Shown here: positions 1 to 7,307 of the stretch, piece after piece
How the letters are laid out: each line of letters opens with the position of its first letter
Numbering within the stretch: position 1 is the first letter of the stretch
DNA from: VRUE01 sp963703335
GTDB lineage: Bacteria > Actinomycetota > Thermoleophilia > Solirubrobacterales > 70-9
Direction: 5' to 3'
Assembly: GCA_963703335.1 (NCBI GenBank)
Contig: OY969812.1
Span: 1,364,001-1,428,000, forward strand
DNA: 64,000 bases
Notes under the pieces: generated by a model
Database searches by the model: none
What the model was told of the DNA's origin: nothing
The model's input: the letters and a program-made list of their open reading frames with translations, nothing else
Program-made: the position numbers and the translations under genes

Positions 1-2279
1 TCTTCCGCGGCGGCTCCGGCTCGGGGATCAACCTCTCCAACATCCGCGGTTCGATGGAGCAGCTGGCCAAGGGCGGCACCGCGAGCGGCCCGGTCAGCTT
101 CATGCGCGGCGCCGACTCCTGGGCGGGGACGATCAAGTCGGGCGGCAAGACGCGGCGCGCCGCGAAGATGGTCGTGCTCGACGTCGACCATCCGGACATC
201 GAGCACTTCATCTGGTGCAAGGCCGACGAGGAGAAGAAGGCCGAGGCGCTGCGCGACGCCGGCTTCGACATGTCGATCGACGGCGAGGGCTTCACCTCGA
301 TTCAGTACCAGAACGCCAACAACTCGGTGCGGGTCAGCGACGACTTCATGGAGGCGGTCGAGGCCGGCGAGGACTGGCACCTGACCGCGCGGACTGACGG
401 CGCGATGGTCAAGACCATCGACGCCCGCGAGCTGATGAACCAGATCGCCGACGCCGCCTGGCGCTGCGCCGATCCCGGCGTCCAGTACGACACGATCATC
501 AACCGCTGGCACACCTGCCCGGAGTCAGGTCGGATCAACGCTTCCAACCCCTGCAGCGAGTACATGCACGTCGACGACTCGGCCTGCAACCTGGCTTCGC
601 TCAACTTGATGAAATTCCGCCGCCCCGACGGCAGCTTCGACGTCGAGGACTTCGAGCACGCGGTCGACATCGTCTTCCTCGCCCAGGAGATCGTCGTCGG
701 CTTCTCCAGCTACCCGACCGAGGAGATCACCGAGAACGCCAACAAGTTCCGCCAGCTCGGGCTCGGCTACGCCAACCTAGGCGCCCTGCTGATGTCCGAC
801 GGCCTGCCCTACGACTCGACCGAGGGCCGCAACGTCGCCGCCGCGATCACGGCGCTGATGACCGGCCGCGCCTACCGCCAGTCGGCGCTGATCGCGGCCG
901 GGGCGACCGGGCCCTACGAGGAGTACGAGAAGAACCGCGACGCCCACAACGGCGTGATGAGGATGCACCGCGACGCCTCTTACGACGTTGACGCGACCGG
1001 GATCAAGGGCACGTTGCTCGAGGCCGCGCAGCGCTCCTGGGACGAAGCGGTCGAGCTCGGCGACGAGCACGGCTACCGCAACGCGCAGGCGACGGTACTG
1101 GCGCCGACCGGAACGATCAGCTTCCTGATGGACTGCGACACGACCGGGATCGAGCCCGACTTCTCACTGGTCAAGTTCAAGGAGCTGGTCGGCGGCGGCC
1201 AGATGACGATCACCAACAAATCGGTGCCGCTGGCGCTGCGCACGCTCGGCTACGCCGAGCCGCAGGTCGAGCAGATCACCGCTTACATCACCGAGAACAG
1301 CACGATCGTTGGTGCGCCCGACCTGAAGGACGAGCACCTGCCGGTCTTCGACGTCGCGGTCGGCGAGCGGGCGATCTCCCACACCGGCCACATCGACATG
1401 ATGGCCGCGACCCAGCCCTTCATCTCGGGCGCGATCTCAAAGACGGTCAACCTGCCGCAGACGGCCACGATCGAGGACATCGCCGACGCCTACACCCGCG
1501 GCTGGCAGGGTGGACTCAAGGCTCTGGCGATCTACCGCGACGGCTCGAAGACGGCGCAGGCGCTGCGCACCGACGCCCAGGAGGAAAAGGGCGCCGAGGC
1601 CGAGGTGGCCGCCGCACCGGTGCGCAAGAAGATGCCGCGCGAGCGCGAATCGATCACCCATAAGTTCTCGATCGCCGGACACGAGGGTTACATCACCGCC
1701 GGCAAGTACGAGGATGGCAACGTCGGCGAGATCTTCCTCACCGACATCGGCAAGGAGGGCTCGACGATGCGGGGGCTGCTCAACGCCTTCGCCACCGCGA
1801 TCTCGATCGGCCTCCAGTACGGGGTGCCGCTGGAAACCTTCGTGCGCAAGTTCAGCTACATGCGCTTCGAGCCGGAGGGCATCACCGGCAACCCGGAGAT
1901 CCCCTTCGCCAAGTCGATGCCCGACTACATCATGCGCTGGCTCGGCAGCCGCTTCATCGAGGACACCGACGTGCTCGAGGACCTCGGCATCCTCACCCCC
2001 GAGGTGCGCGCCAAGCGCGATGCCGAGACGACCCAGCTCGGCCTCGGCATCGACACCAGCGGCGGCACCGCGGGCCCAGCCAACGGCGGGAACGGTGGCA
2101 AAGGCCACTCCAAGCCCGTCCCAGCCGCAGCGGCCTTCACCGAAACCCCTCCGGTGGTCCCGGCCAAGATGTCCGGCCTTGACCTCGGCCCCGCTTGCGA
2201 GCAGTGCGGAGGCATGATGCAGCGGACGGGCAGTTGCTACACCTGCTCCAGCTGCGGCAACAACACGGGTTGCGGCTGA
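1..2279 (+). CDS. nrdJ: Vitamin B12-dependent ribonucleotide reductase, 3' part
   Basis: Class II ribonucleotide reductase, reducing ribonucleotides with an adenosylcobalamin-generated radical to supply DNA precursors. The open frame already runs from base 3 (FRGGSGSGINLSNIRG, then the first internal Met at base 54), so the 5' end lies outside the window. Visible family landmarks are NPCSEY with the active-site Cys, DSACNLASLNL, the segment GTISFLMDCDTTGIEPDFS typical of NrdJ, and a C-terminal zinc-ribbon-like tail with paired CxxC motifs (CEQCGG, CYTCSSCG). Residues 530-640 contain the extra domain found in long NrdJ forms. A Gly/Pro/Ala-rich linker precedes the Cys tail. It ends 11 bases before the next start. 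Family assignment is firm. Confidence 0.96.
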   Translation, partial: FRGGSGSGINLSNIRGSMEQLAKGGTASGPVSFMRGADSWAGTIKSGGKTRRAAKMVVLDVDHPDIEHFIWCKADEEKKAEALRDAGFDMSIDGEGFTSIQYQNANNSVRVSDDFMEAVEAGEDWHLTARTDGAMVKTIDARELMNQIADAAWRCADPGVQYDTIINRWHTCPESGRINASNPCSEYMHVDDSACNLASLNLMKFRRPDGSFDVEDFEHAVDIVFLAQEIVVGFSSYPTEEITENANKFRQLGLGYANLGALLMSDGLPYDSTEGRNVAAAITALMTGRAYRQSALIAAGATGPYEEYEKNRDAHNGVMRMHRDASYDVDATGIKGTLLEAAQRSWDEAVELGDEHGYRNAQATVLAPTGTISFLMDCDTTGIEPDFSLVKFKELVGGGQMTITNKSVPLALRTLGYAEPQVEQITAYITENSTIVGAPDLKDEHLPVFDVAVGERAISHTGHIDMMAATQPFISGAISKTVNLPQTATIEDIADAYTRGWQGGLKALAIYRDGSKTAQALRTDAQEEKGAEAEVAAAPVRKKMPRERESITHKFSIAGHEGYITAGKYEDGNVGEIFLTDIGKEGSTMRGLLNAFATAISIGLQYGVPLETFVRKFSYMRFEPEGITGNPEIPFAKSMPDYIMRWLGSRFIEDTDVLEDLGILTPEVRAKRDAETTQLGLGIDTSGGTAGPANGGNGGKGHSKPVPAAAAFTETPPVVPAKMSGLDLGPACEQCGGMMQRTGSCYTCSSCGNNTGCG

Positions 2280-2290
2280 GTCCGACGGGC

Positions 2291-2833
2291 ATGGTCCCGC
2301 TTGCGCGGATTGCGATTTGGGCGCTCAGCCTCGGCGCCATCGTTCTCATCTTCCTGATCCTGGGCGGCTCGGAGGATCTGCAGGGCAAGGTGGGTGAGGT
2401 AACCCTCCTCTTCGTGCTCTTCAGCCTCAACTCCCTCTCTGGCTTCCTCCTGATCGAGCGCCAGCCTGAGCTGACTCCCTTCGGCGCACTGGCGATTGGG
2501 CTCTCCGTCGCGACCTACTTCGTCGTCCTCGACGATCTCTTCTCCCACGGCCTCTTTTCGGCACATAACTCGGTGTGGCTGCTGGTAGTCGCTGCCGTGG
2601 TCGTCGGCCAGGCCTCGATGCTGCTCGCCTTCAGACGCGACGAGGACAGCCCGCTGATCAATGCGGTGCTGGGCGGAGCCCTGATCGTGCTGGCGCTGCT
2701 GGTGGTACTGGCGATCGTCGCGATCTCCGGCACCGAGATCGGGGCCAAGGCGTACGTGACCCTCGCTGTTCTCTACCTCCTCGGTGCCCTACTCCAGCCG
2801 TGCCTGCGGTGGGAGCAGGCCGAAAGGACCTAG
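2291..2833 (+). CDS. Hypothetical multi-pass membrane protein
   Basis: A 180-residue protein with about six hydrophobic segments (for example VPLARIAIWALSLGAIVLIF near the N-terminus and ALIVLALLVVLAIVAISG near residue 140). No recognised domain. The frame stays open upstream into nrdJ, but ATG 2291 just after the nrdJ stop gives a natural N-terminus starting with a membrane helix, so I chose it. It probably belongs to the nrdJ transcription unit because the gap is only 11 bases. A GC-rich hairpin follows its stop codon. Function unknown. Confidence 0.6.
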   Translation: MVPLARIAIWALSLGAIVLIFLILGGSEDLQGKVGEVTLLFVLFSLNSLSGFLLIERQPELTPFGALAIGLSVATYFVVLDDLFSHGLFSAHNSVWLLVVAAVVVGQASMLLAFRRDEDSPLINAVLGGALIVLALLVVLAIVAISGTEIGAKAYVTLAVLYLLGALLQPCLRWEQAERT

Positions 2834-2861
2834 CCGAGCTGCGGCTGAGCTCTCCGGAAAA

Positions 2862-2900
2862 CGCCTCGGGCTTGAGATAGGACCTCAAACCCGAGGGGCG
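2862..2900 (+). terminator. Hairpin after 2.8-kb membrane protein
   Basis: Imperfect inverted repeat CGCCTCGGGCTTGAG / CTCAAACCCGAGGGGCG with a short loop, 28 bases after the stop. No long U-run follows (only CTTCTTT at about 2915), so a terminator role is plausible, not certain. Confidence 0.5.
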
Positions 2901-2955
2901 CTTCCGAGATGTGCTTCTTTAGACGCTCGTCAAATAGTTAGGGCTTGCTTCTCAC

Positions 2956-3642
2956 CTAATTCAGCGAGTATTTTTTGCCGGCTAATGCGCCAACGAGTTT
3001 CACAGTGGTGTTACCGCCGCTCATTTCAGCCGGTTCTCCATTGAAAGAGAGGCCGGAGAGCCCGAGTTCTTTTTCTTCTTTCGCCGTGACGTCTTCCATC
3101 GTGTGTGTGGTCGCTTCCGTCGTCGCGCTTCCGAACTTGACGGCCGATTCGCCTGTAATTTCCACTACTTCCGGGAACGGGCATTCTTCTCCGCCGAAGT
3201 AGAATTTCTCAACTAATTTGTATAACCAGTAGTGCGAGAACCCGAATAACCCTATTAAAAATAAGTTAAGAGATAATAATAAGCCCCCAAAGGTTTTTTT
3301 GGTCAGGTCTTCTTTGGTTGGATAGATGGTGCAGACTTCTTTCGCACCTTCCGCGAAGCAGAAATGATGCATCCAATGGTGTTTCGAATGGGCATGTACA
3401 AAGGGAATGTTTGTAACATGCGCTTCTAATAACACGCTGCTGCATTCAATGGTCAGTCCAAGGCTGGGGACCGTCAATTTGCTCGCGCCGCCGCTCCCTT
3501 CCAGTACGGCTTCTTCGCCTTCTTTCAGGACTTTGCCTTCGACCCTGAATTCGCCTGCGGCCTGCGCTCCGGCGGCCATCACGCCCATCAAACTCAGCGC
3601 CGCAAGCAGCGCAAGGCCCAGTAGCTTGATATTTCGTCCCAT
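2956..3642 (-). CDS. Secreted hypothetical protein of AT-rich composition
   Basis: A 228-residue protein with a clear Sec signal peptide (LLGLALLAALSLMGVMAAGAQAAG, cleavage after AQA near residue 29). The mature part begins EFRVEGKVLKEGEEAVLEG and resembles the many small secreted proteins of unknown role in Solirubrobacterales. Four Cys residues lie in the mature part (ECSS, FCFAEG, EVCTI, EECPF). A hydrophobic segment around residues 120-140 (LLLSLNLFLIGLFGF) may be a membrane helix. The start is supported by AGAGGAG seven bases upstream. Composition is clearly lower in GC than neighbouring genes, with an AT-rich patch at 3236-3310, which suggests transfer or relaxed selection. Function unknown. 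Confidence 0.7.
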   Translation of the reverse strand: MGRNIKLLGLALLAALSLMGVMAAGAQAAGEFRVEGKVLKEGEEAVLEGSGGASKLTVPSLGLTIECSSVLLEAHVTNIPFVHAHSKHHWMHHFCFAEGAKEVCTIYPTKEDLTKKTFGGLLLSLNLFLIGLFGFSHYWLYKLVEKFYFGGEECPFPEVVEITGESAVKFGSATTEATTHTMEDVTAKEEKELGLSGLSFNGEPAEMSGGNTTVKLVGALAGKKYSLN

Positions 3643-3808
3643 GTTGATGCTCCTCTCACTTCAATAGTGATTTCGAGCATCGGCATTCCCCCGGCACCGC
3701 GCGGCTGCCACTCTTCCCGAAAGGGGCCTACTTGTCAAATTTTCTTGATCAATCTGCTCATGACCGCCGGAAGCGGGAATGACGGCGAGCTGAGCTGAGA
3801 CCGCTTCG

Positions 3809-5150
3809 TCAGCCGAGCATGACTTCCGCGTCGTGGCGCGGGGTCTCGGTGATGGCGCGGCGGAAGACTCGTTCGGGCCTGGGGTTGGCCGGGCGGATGC
3901 TGTGGCGCTTGACCAGCTCTTTTAGAACGACGGTCATCTCGAACTGGGCGAAGGAGGCGCCGAGGCAGCGGCGGACGCCGCCGCCGAACGGGATCCAGGT
4001 GTAGGTACCGGGCGGGGTCTCGAGGAAGCGCTCGGGGCGGAAGCGCTGGGGTTCTGGATAGATCTCGGGGTTGCGGTGGACGAGGTAGATCGAGGGCGCG
4101 ACTGAGATACCGGCGGGGAGTTCGTAGCCACCGATCTCGACCGGCTCGGTCAGCTTGCGCAGGACGATCGCGATCACCGGGCGCAGGCGCAGGGTCTCCT
4201 GGATCGTCGCGGTCAGGTACTCCTCGCGATCTTCCAGCACCTCGGCGCGCAGGCGCTCGAGCTTCTCAGGGTGGCGGGTCAGCCGCTCGATCGCCCAGGA
4301 GAGCGAGGTCGCCGTCGTCTCGTGACCCGCGACCAGCAGGGTGAGCAGCTCGTCGCGCATCTCCTCGTCGCTCATTGGGCTGCCGTCCTCGTGAGTGGCG
4401 CCGATCATCATCGAGAGCACGTCGTCGCGCTCCTCGACGCCGCCGGCGCGGCGGCGCTCGGCGATCTCGCGGTAGATCAGCTCGTCGACCCGGTCGATGC
4501 GACGCCGGAAGGGGCCAAACTTGCGGACCCGGCCGGGACCGACCAAAAGGAGGGGAAGAAGAAGCTGCGGATTTGTGGTCAGGTCAAGGAACTCGCGCAG
4601 CGCCGCCCGCAGTTCTCCCATTCGCTCACCCCCGCGGACGCCGAAGACCGTCTGCAGGATGATCTCCAGGGTCATCGCCTGCATCCGGGGCCGCAGCTTG
4701 TACGGGGTGCCGGTGGGCCAGCCTTCGATCTCGCGCTCGGCGATCTCGCTCATCGTCTGCTCGTAACCCTGCATTCGAGCACCGTGGAAAGGCGGCAGGA
4801 GCAGCTTGCGCTGGCTCATATGCGGCTTCTCGTCGAGGACGAGGAGTGAGTTCTTGCCGAGGACAGGAGCGAGGATTCTGGTTGCCCTCCCCGGCGTGGA
4901 AAACCTTCGGATCGCCGGTGAAGACCTGTTTGACCGCGGCCGGGTCGGCGAGCATCACCCATGTCCCCTCATAGGCGATGCGGATCGTGAACATGTCGCC
5001 GTAGCGGTCCTGGCAGGCGTAGAGCAGGCGGCGCGCCTGGCGCGACCAGATCGCGGTCTGGACGGGTCTCGGCAGCGGCGGGCTGGGGGGCAGCCGTCGC
5101 TCGGGCGCCCGGTGAACCGGCCGCGGAGCGGTTGTCGTCGCTGCCTCCAT
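3809..5150 (-). pseudogene. Cytochrome P450, interrupted by a one-base frameshift
   Basis: A heme-thiolate monooxygenase split between two frames. The N-terminal frame (from ATG 5150, MEAATTTAPRPVHRAP) runs through VKQVFTGDPKVFHAGEGNQ; the rest, beginning ILAPVLGKNSLLVLDEKPH, lies in another frame and continues to the stop at 3809. One extra base at about 4877-4878 explains the shift; removing it would give a normal-length P450 of about 446 residues. Landmarks are the I-helix AGHETTATSLSWA, the ExxR motif ETLRLRP, and the heme loop PFGGGVRRCLGASFAQFEM with its Cys ligand. The best internal start in the C-terminal frame would lose the first 110 residues. Either a genuine recent pseudogene or a sequencing error; all catalytic motifs are intact, so decay, if real, is recent. 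Confidence 0.85.
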
Positions 5151-5151
5151 C

Positions 5152-5168
5152 GCCTCTCCAGGAGAGGC
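5152..5168 (-). promoter_or_regulatory. Hairpin covering the ribosome-binding site of the P450 gene
   Basis: GCCTCTCC-T-GGAGAGGC (minus strand) ends one base before the P450 ATG at 5150. The GGAGAGG half is the only plausible Shine-Dalgarno sequence and would be sequestered in the stem. Translational control is inference. Confidence 0.4.
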
Positions 5169-5217
5169 TAGTACCCGGTGAGCACTCGCGTGTGAGGTGC
5201 GTCTCACTGGAATCCCG

Positions 5218-5223
5218 TACGCT
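5218..5223 (+). promoter_or_regulatory. Leaderless -10 box (TACGCT) for the esterase
   Basis: TACGCT followed by six bases and GTG 5230. This spacing places the transcription start on or beside the start codon. Confidence 0.5.
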
Positions 5224-5229
5224 CACGCC

Positions 5230-6318
5230 GTGGCACCGCCACGGCTATCCCCCCAGATCGAGCACAAGATCGTGCGCCGGGCTTGCGGGCTCTCGCCCCG
5301 GGTGATGCGACGGCTGATCGGCCCGCCGCCGCGACTCGACGGTCAGGAGCTCGCTCCCGACATCCAGATGATGCTGGCACTGGCGAAGTGGACCGGCGAG
5401 ATCTCTCTGGTCGAGGGACGGACCGTGGAGCAGGCGCGCGAGGAGAACCGCGAGGGCGCGCGGGTGGTAACCGGTCCGCCGCGACCGATGGCGCGGGTCG
5501 AAAGCGTCGCGATCCCCGGCCCCGGCGGCGAGATGCCGGCGCGGCTCTACGTCGCCCTCGGCGCGCCGCAGCCGCCGCAGCCGCTGCTCGTCTACTACCA
5601 CGGCGGCGGCTGGGTGGTCGGCGATCTCGAGACCCACGACGGGCTCTGCCGCTTCCTCGCCGAGCACAGCGGCTGCCGCGTCCTCTCGGTCGACTACCGC
5701 CTGGCCCCCGAGCACCCCTTCCCCGCCCCGGTCGAAGACGCCGTCGCGGCCTTCGCTTGGGCCCATGCGAACGCGGCCGAGCTTGGCGCCGACCCGGAGC
5801 GGATCGCGGTCGGCGGCGACAGCGCCGGCGGCAACCTCTCTACTGCTCTCTGCCTGCAGCAGCGCGACAGCGGCGGGCCGCTGCCGGCGATGCAGATGCT
5901 GCTCTACCCGGTCACCGACGTCGTCGGTGGACAGCAATCGCGCGACACCTTCGCCGAGGGCTTCCTCCTGACCCGCGATGACATGGAGTGGTTTGAGAAC
6001 CACTACATCCCGGACGGCATCGACGATGATGAGCCGCGGGCCTCGATGATGCGCGCCCCCGACGTCTCGGGGCTGCCCCCCGCCTACGTCGCCACCGCTG
6101 GCTTTGATCCGCTGCGCGACGAGGGCGAGATCTACGCAGCGCGAATGCGCGAGGCAGGAGTCCAGGTCGTGCTGCAGCGACACCCGGGCTTGATCCACGG
6201 CTTCGCCAACCTCACCCCGATCTGCCCCAGCGCCCACACGGCGATGCTCGAGGTGACGGGCGCCCTGCGCATGGGTCTCGGGCTAGCGGCCGCTCAGCCC
6301 GTCGCTTCGCTCATCTAA
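5230..6318 (+). CDS. Alpha/beta hydrolase, hormone-sensitive-lipase (HSL) family esterase
   Basis: A carboxylesterase/lipase-type hydrolase of about 362 residues. The oxyanion motif HGGGWVVGD and the nucleophile elbow GDSAGGN (catalytic Ser) define the HSL family; the acid and His are expected in the C-terminal part (GFDPLRDEGEIYA and PGLIHGFANL). An upstream GTG at 5197 is in frame, but GTG 5230 is preceded by a TACGCT -10 box at leaderless distance, so I prefer it. It is divergent from the P450, with only about 80 bases between, so joint control is possible. Substrate unknown. Confidence 0.88.
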   Translation: MAPPRLSPQIEHKIVRRACGLSPRVMRRLIGPPPRLDGQELAPDIQMMLALAKWTGEISLVEGRTVEQAREENREGARVVTGPPRPMARVESVAIPGPGGEMPARLYVALGAPQPPQPLLVYYHGGGWVVGDLETHDGLCRFLAEHSGCRVLSVDYRLAPEHPFPAPVEDAVAAFAWAHANAAELGADPERIAVGGDSAGGNLSTALCLQQRDSGGPLPAMQMLLYPVTDVVGGQQSRDTFAEGFLLTRDDMEWFENHYIPDGIDDDEPRASMMRAPDVSGLPPAYVATAGFDPLRDEGEIYAARMREAGVQVVLQRHPGLIHGFANLTPICPSAHTAMLEVTGALRMGLGLAAAQPVASLI

Positions 6319-6334
6319 TACCCCCAGGGGGTAT
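6318..6334 (+). promoter_or_regulatory. CsoR-type operator
   Basis: ATACCCCCAGGGGGTAT is a perfect 17-base palindrome around A6326, matching the G/C-tract palindromes known for CsoR/RcnR-family repressors. It ends two bases before the -10 hexamer of the DUF4396-csoR operon, so a bound repressor would block RNA polymerase. The operator and the downstream csoR gene together imply autoregulation by metal. Confidence 0.88.
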
Positions 6335-6335
6335 G

Positions 6336-6341
6336 TATGAT
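6336..6341 (+). promoter_or_regulatory. Leaderless -10 box (TATGAT) for the DUF4396-csoR operon
   Basis: TATGAT followed by seven bases and ATG 6349. It lies immediately downstream of the CsoR operator and favours ATG 6349 over ATG 6337 or 6340. Confidence 0.6.
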
Positions 6342-6348
6342 GGACCGC

Positions 6349-6918
6349 ATGGACGCCCATGCTCACCACCATGCAATGCCAACCGAGGGCGCGGCACTCA
6401 CTGCCGTTGCGATCAGCGCCACCCTTCACTGCCTCACCGGATGCGCGATCGGCGAGGTCGCGGGAATGGCGATCGGCACCGCGTTCGGCCTCTCCAACCT
6501 CGCCACGGTCCTCCTCGCGGTCGCCCTGGCCTTCCTCTTCGGCTACACCCTGACCAGCCTGCCGCTGTTGCGTGCCGGCCTGGCCCTCTCGGCTGTGATT
6601 CCGATCGCGCTCGCTTCCGACACGCTCAGCATCGCCACGATGGAGGTCGTCGACAACCTGATCGTCGTGACGATTCCGGGAGCAATGGAGGCGGGCCTCG
6701 GTGACTTGCTCTTCTGGGGCAGCCTCTCCTTCTCGCTGGTGATCGCTGGGGCGTTCGCAGTACCCGTTAACCGCTGGCTGATCGGTCGTGGCAAAGGCCA
6801 TGCAGTCGTCCACGAGACCGGGATACACGGTGGCCCGCCTGTTCGGGTCGTCGCCTACGCGGCCGCAGCCGCGGGGATCTTCGGCGCCGCCGTACTGCTG
6901 GCCGAGGCGCTCTCGTGA
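6349..6918 (+). CDS. DUF4396 membrane protein, probable metal transporter
   Basis: About 189 residues with a His-rich N-terminus (MDAHAHHHAMP) followed by four to five membrane segments. The first helix contains ATLHCLTGCAIGEVAGMAIG, the hallmark of DUF4396, with His and Cys residues that could bind metal; a later His-containing tail precedes a last C-terminal helix. Placement under a CsoR operator and directly upstream of csoR implies a role in copper or similar metal homeostasis. The family has no established biochemical function, so transport is inference. The stop overlaps the csoR start. ATG 6337 and 6340 are alternative starts but lie inside the -10 region. Confidence 0.82.
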   Translation: MDAHAHHHAMPTEGAALTAVAISATLHCLTGCAIGEVAGMAIGTAFGLSNLATVLLAVALAFLFGYTLTSLPLLRAGLALSAVIPIALASDTLSIATMEVVDNLIVVTIPGAMEAGLGDLLFWGSLSFSLVIAGAFAVPVNRWLIGRGKGHAVVHETGIHGGPPVRVVAYAAAAAGIFGAAVLLAEALS

Positions 6919-7205
6919 GCGCCGAGGCCGTCACCCACGGCTATACGGAGAACCGTGATGCGGTGCTGAAGCGGCTGCGCCGCATCGAGGGCCAAGTGCG
7001 CGGCGTCGAGAAGATGGTCGAGGAGAACCGCTACTGCATCGACGTCGTCACCCAGGTGACAGCGATCCAAGCCGCCCTCGACAAGGTCGCCCTGGAGCTA
7101 CTCAGCGATCACGCTGCACATTGTGTTGTGGGGGCCAAGGCGGGAGAGCAAGAAGAACGCACCGAAGAGCTGATGGCGGCCGTTAAAAGACTTTTGCATC
7201 GCTGA
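6915..7205 (+). CDS. csoR: CsoR-family metal-sensing transcriptional repressor
   Basis: A 96-residue all-helical repressor of the CsoR/RcnR (DUF156) family. The diagnostic C-H-C ligand set is visible: Cys in RYCIDV, and His and Cys in SDHAAHCVV. The N-terminal LKRLRRIEGQVRGVEKMVEE is the conserved DNA-contact region. GTG 6915 overlaps the preceding stop by four bases, so the two are translationally coupled. CsoR represses its own operon until Cu(I) or a related metal binds. The Cys-His-Cys set fits Cu(I) sensing, although persulfide or formaldehyde sensors share the fold. Confident family assignment; exact ligand inferred. Confidence 0.92.
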   Translation: MSAEAVTHGYTENRDAVLKRLRRIEGQVRGVEKMVEENRYCIDVVTQVTAIQAALDKVALELLSDHAAHCVVGAKAGEQEERTEELMAAVKRLLHR

Positions 7206-7307
7206 TCAGGCGATACGGACAAGCAGATCAAGGACGCAGGGAGCGTGGCGTGCTCTGCACGCGAGCGACCGAGGACGCCGATATGCGCCGTCCGCATCGC
7301 CTGATCA
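7203..7307. repeat. Long hairpin between csoR and the ABC permease
   Basis: TGATCAGGCGATACGGAC (7203-7220) pairs with GTCCGCATCGCCTGATCA (7290-7307), 18 bp with one mismatch. The left arm starts in the csoR stop codon and the right arm reaches the end of the convergent permease gene. The intervening 69 bases include GCGTGGCGTGCTCTGCACGC, itself self-complementary. Likely a bidirectional terminator and one of the palindromic elements of this window. Confidence 0.7.

Noticed and set aside
5197..5229. GTG 5197 as the start of the esterase
   Set aside because: It lies upstream of the TACGCT promoter that fits GTG 5230 at leaderless distance and would add an atypical N-terminus.
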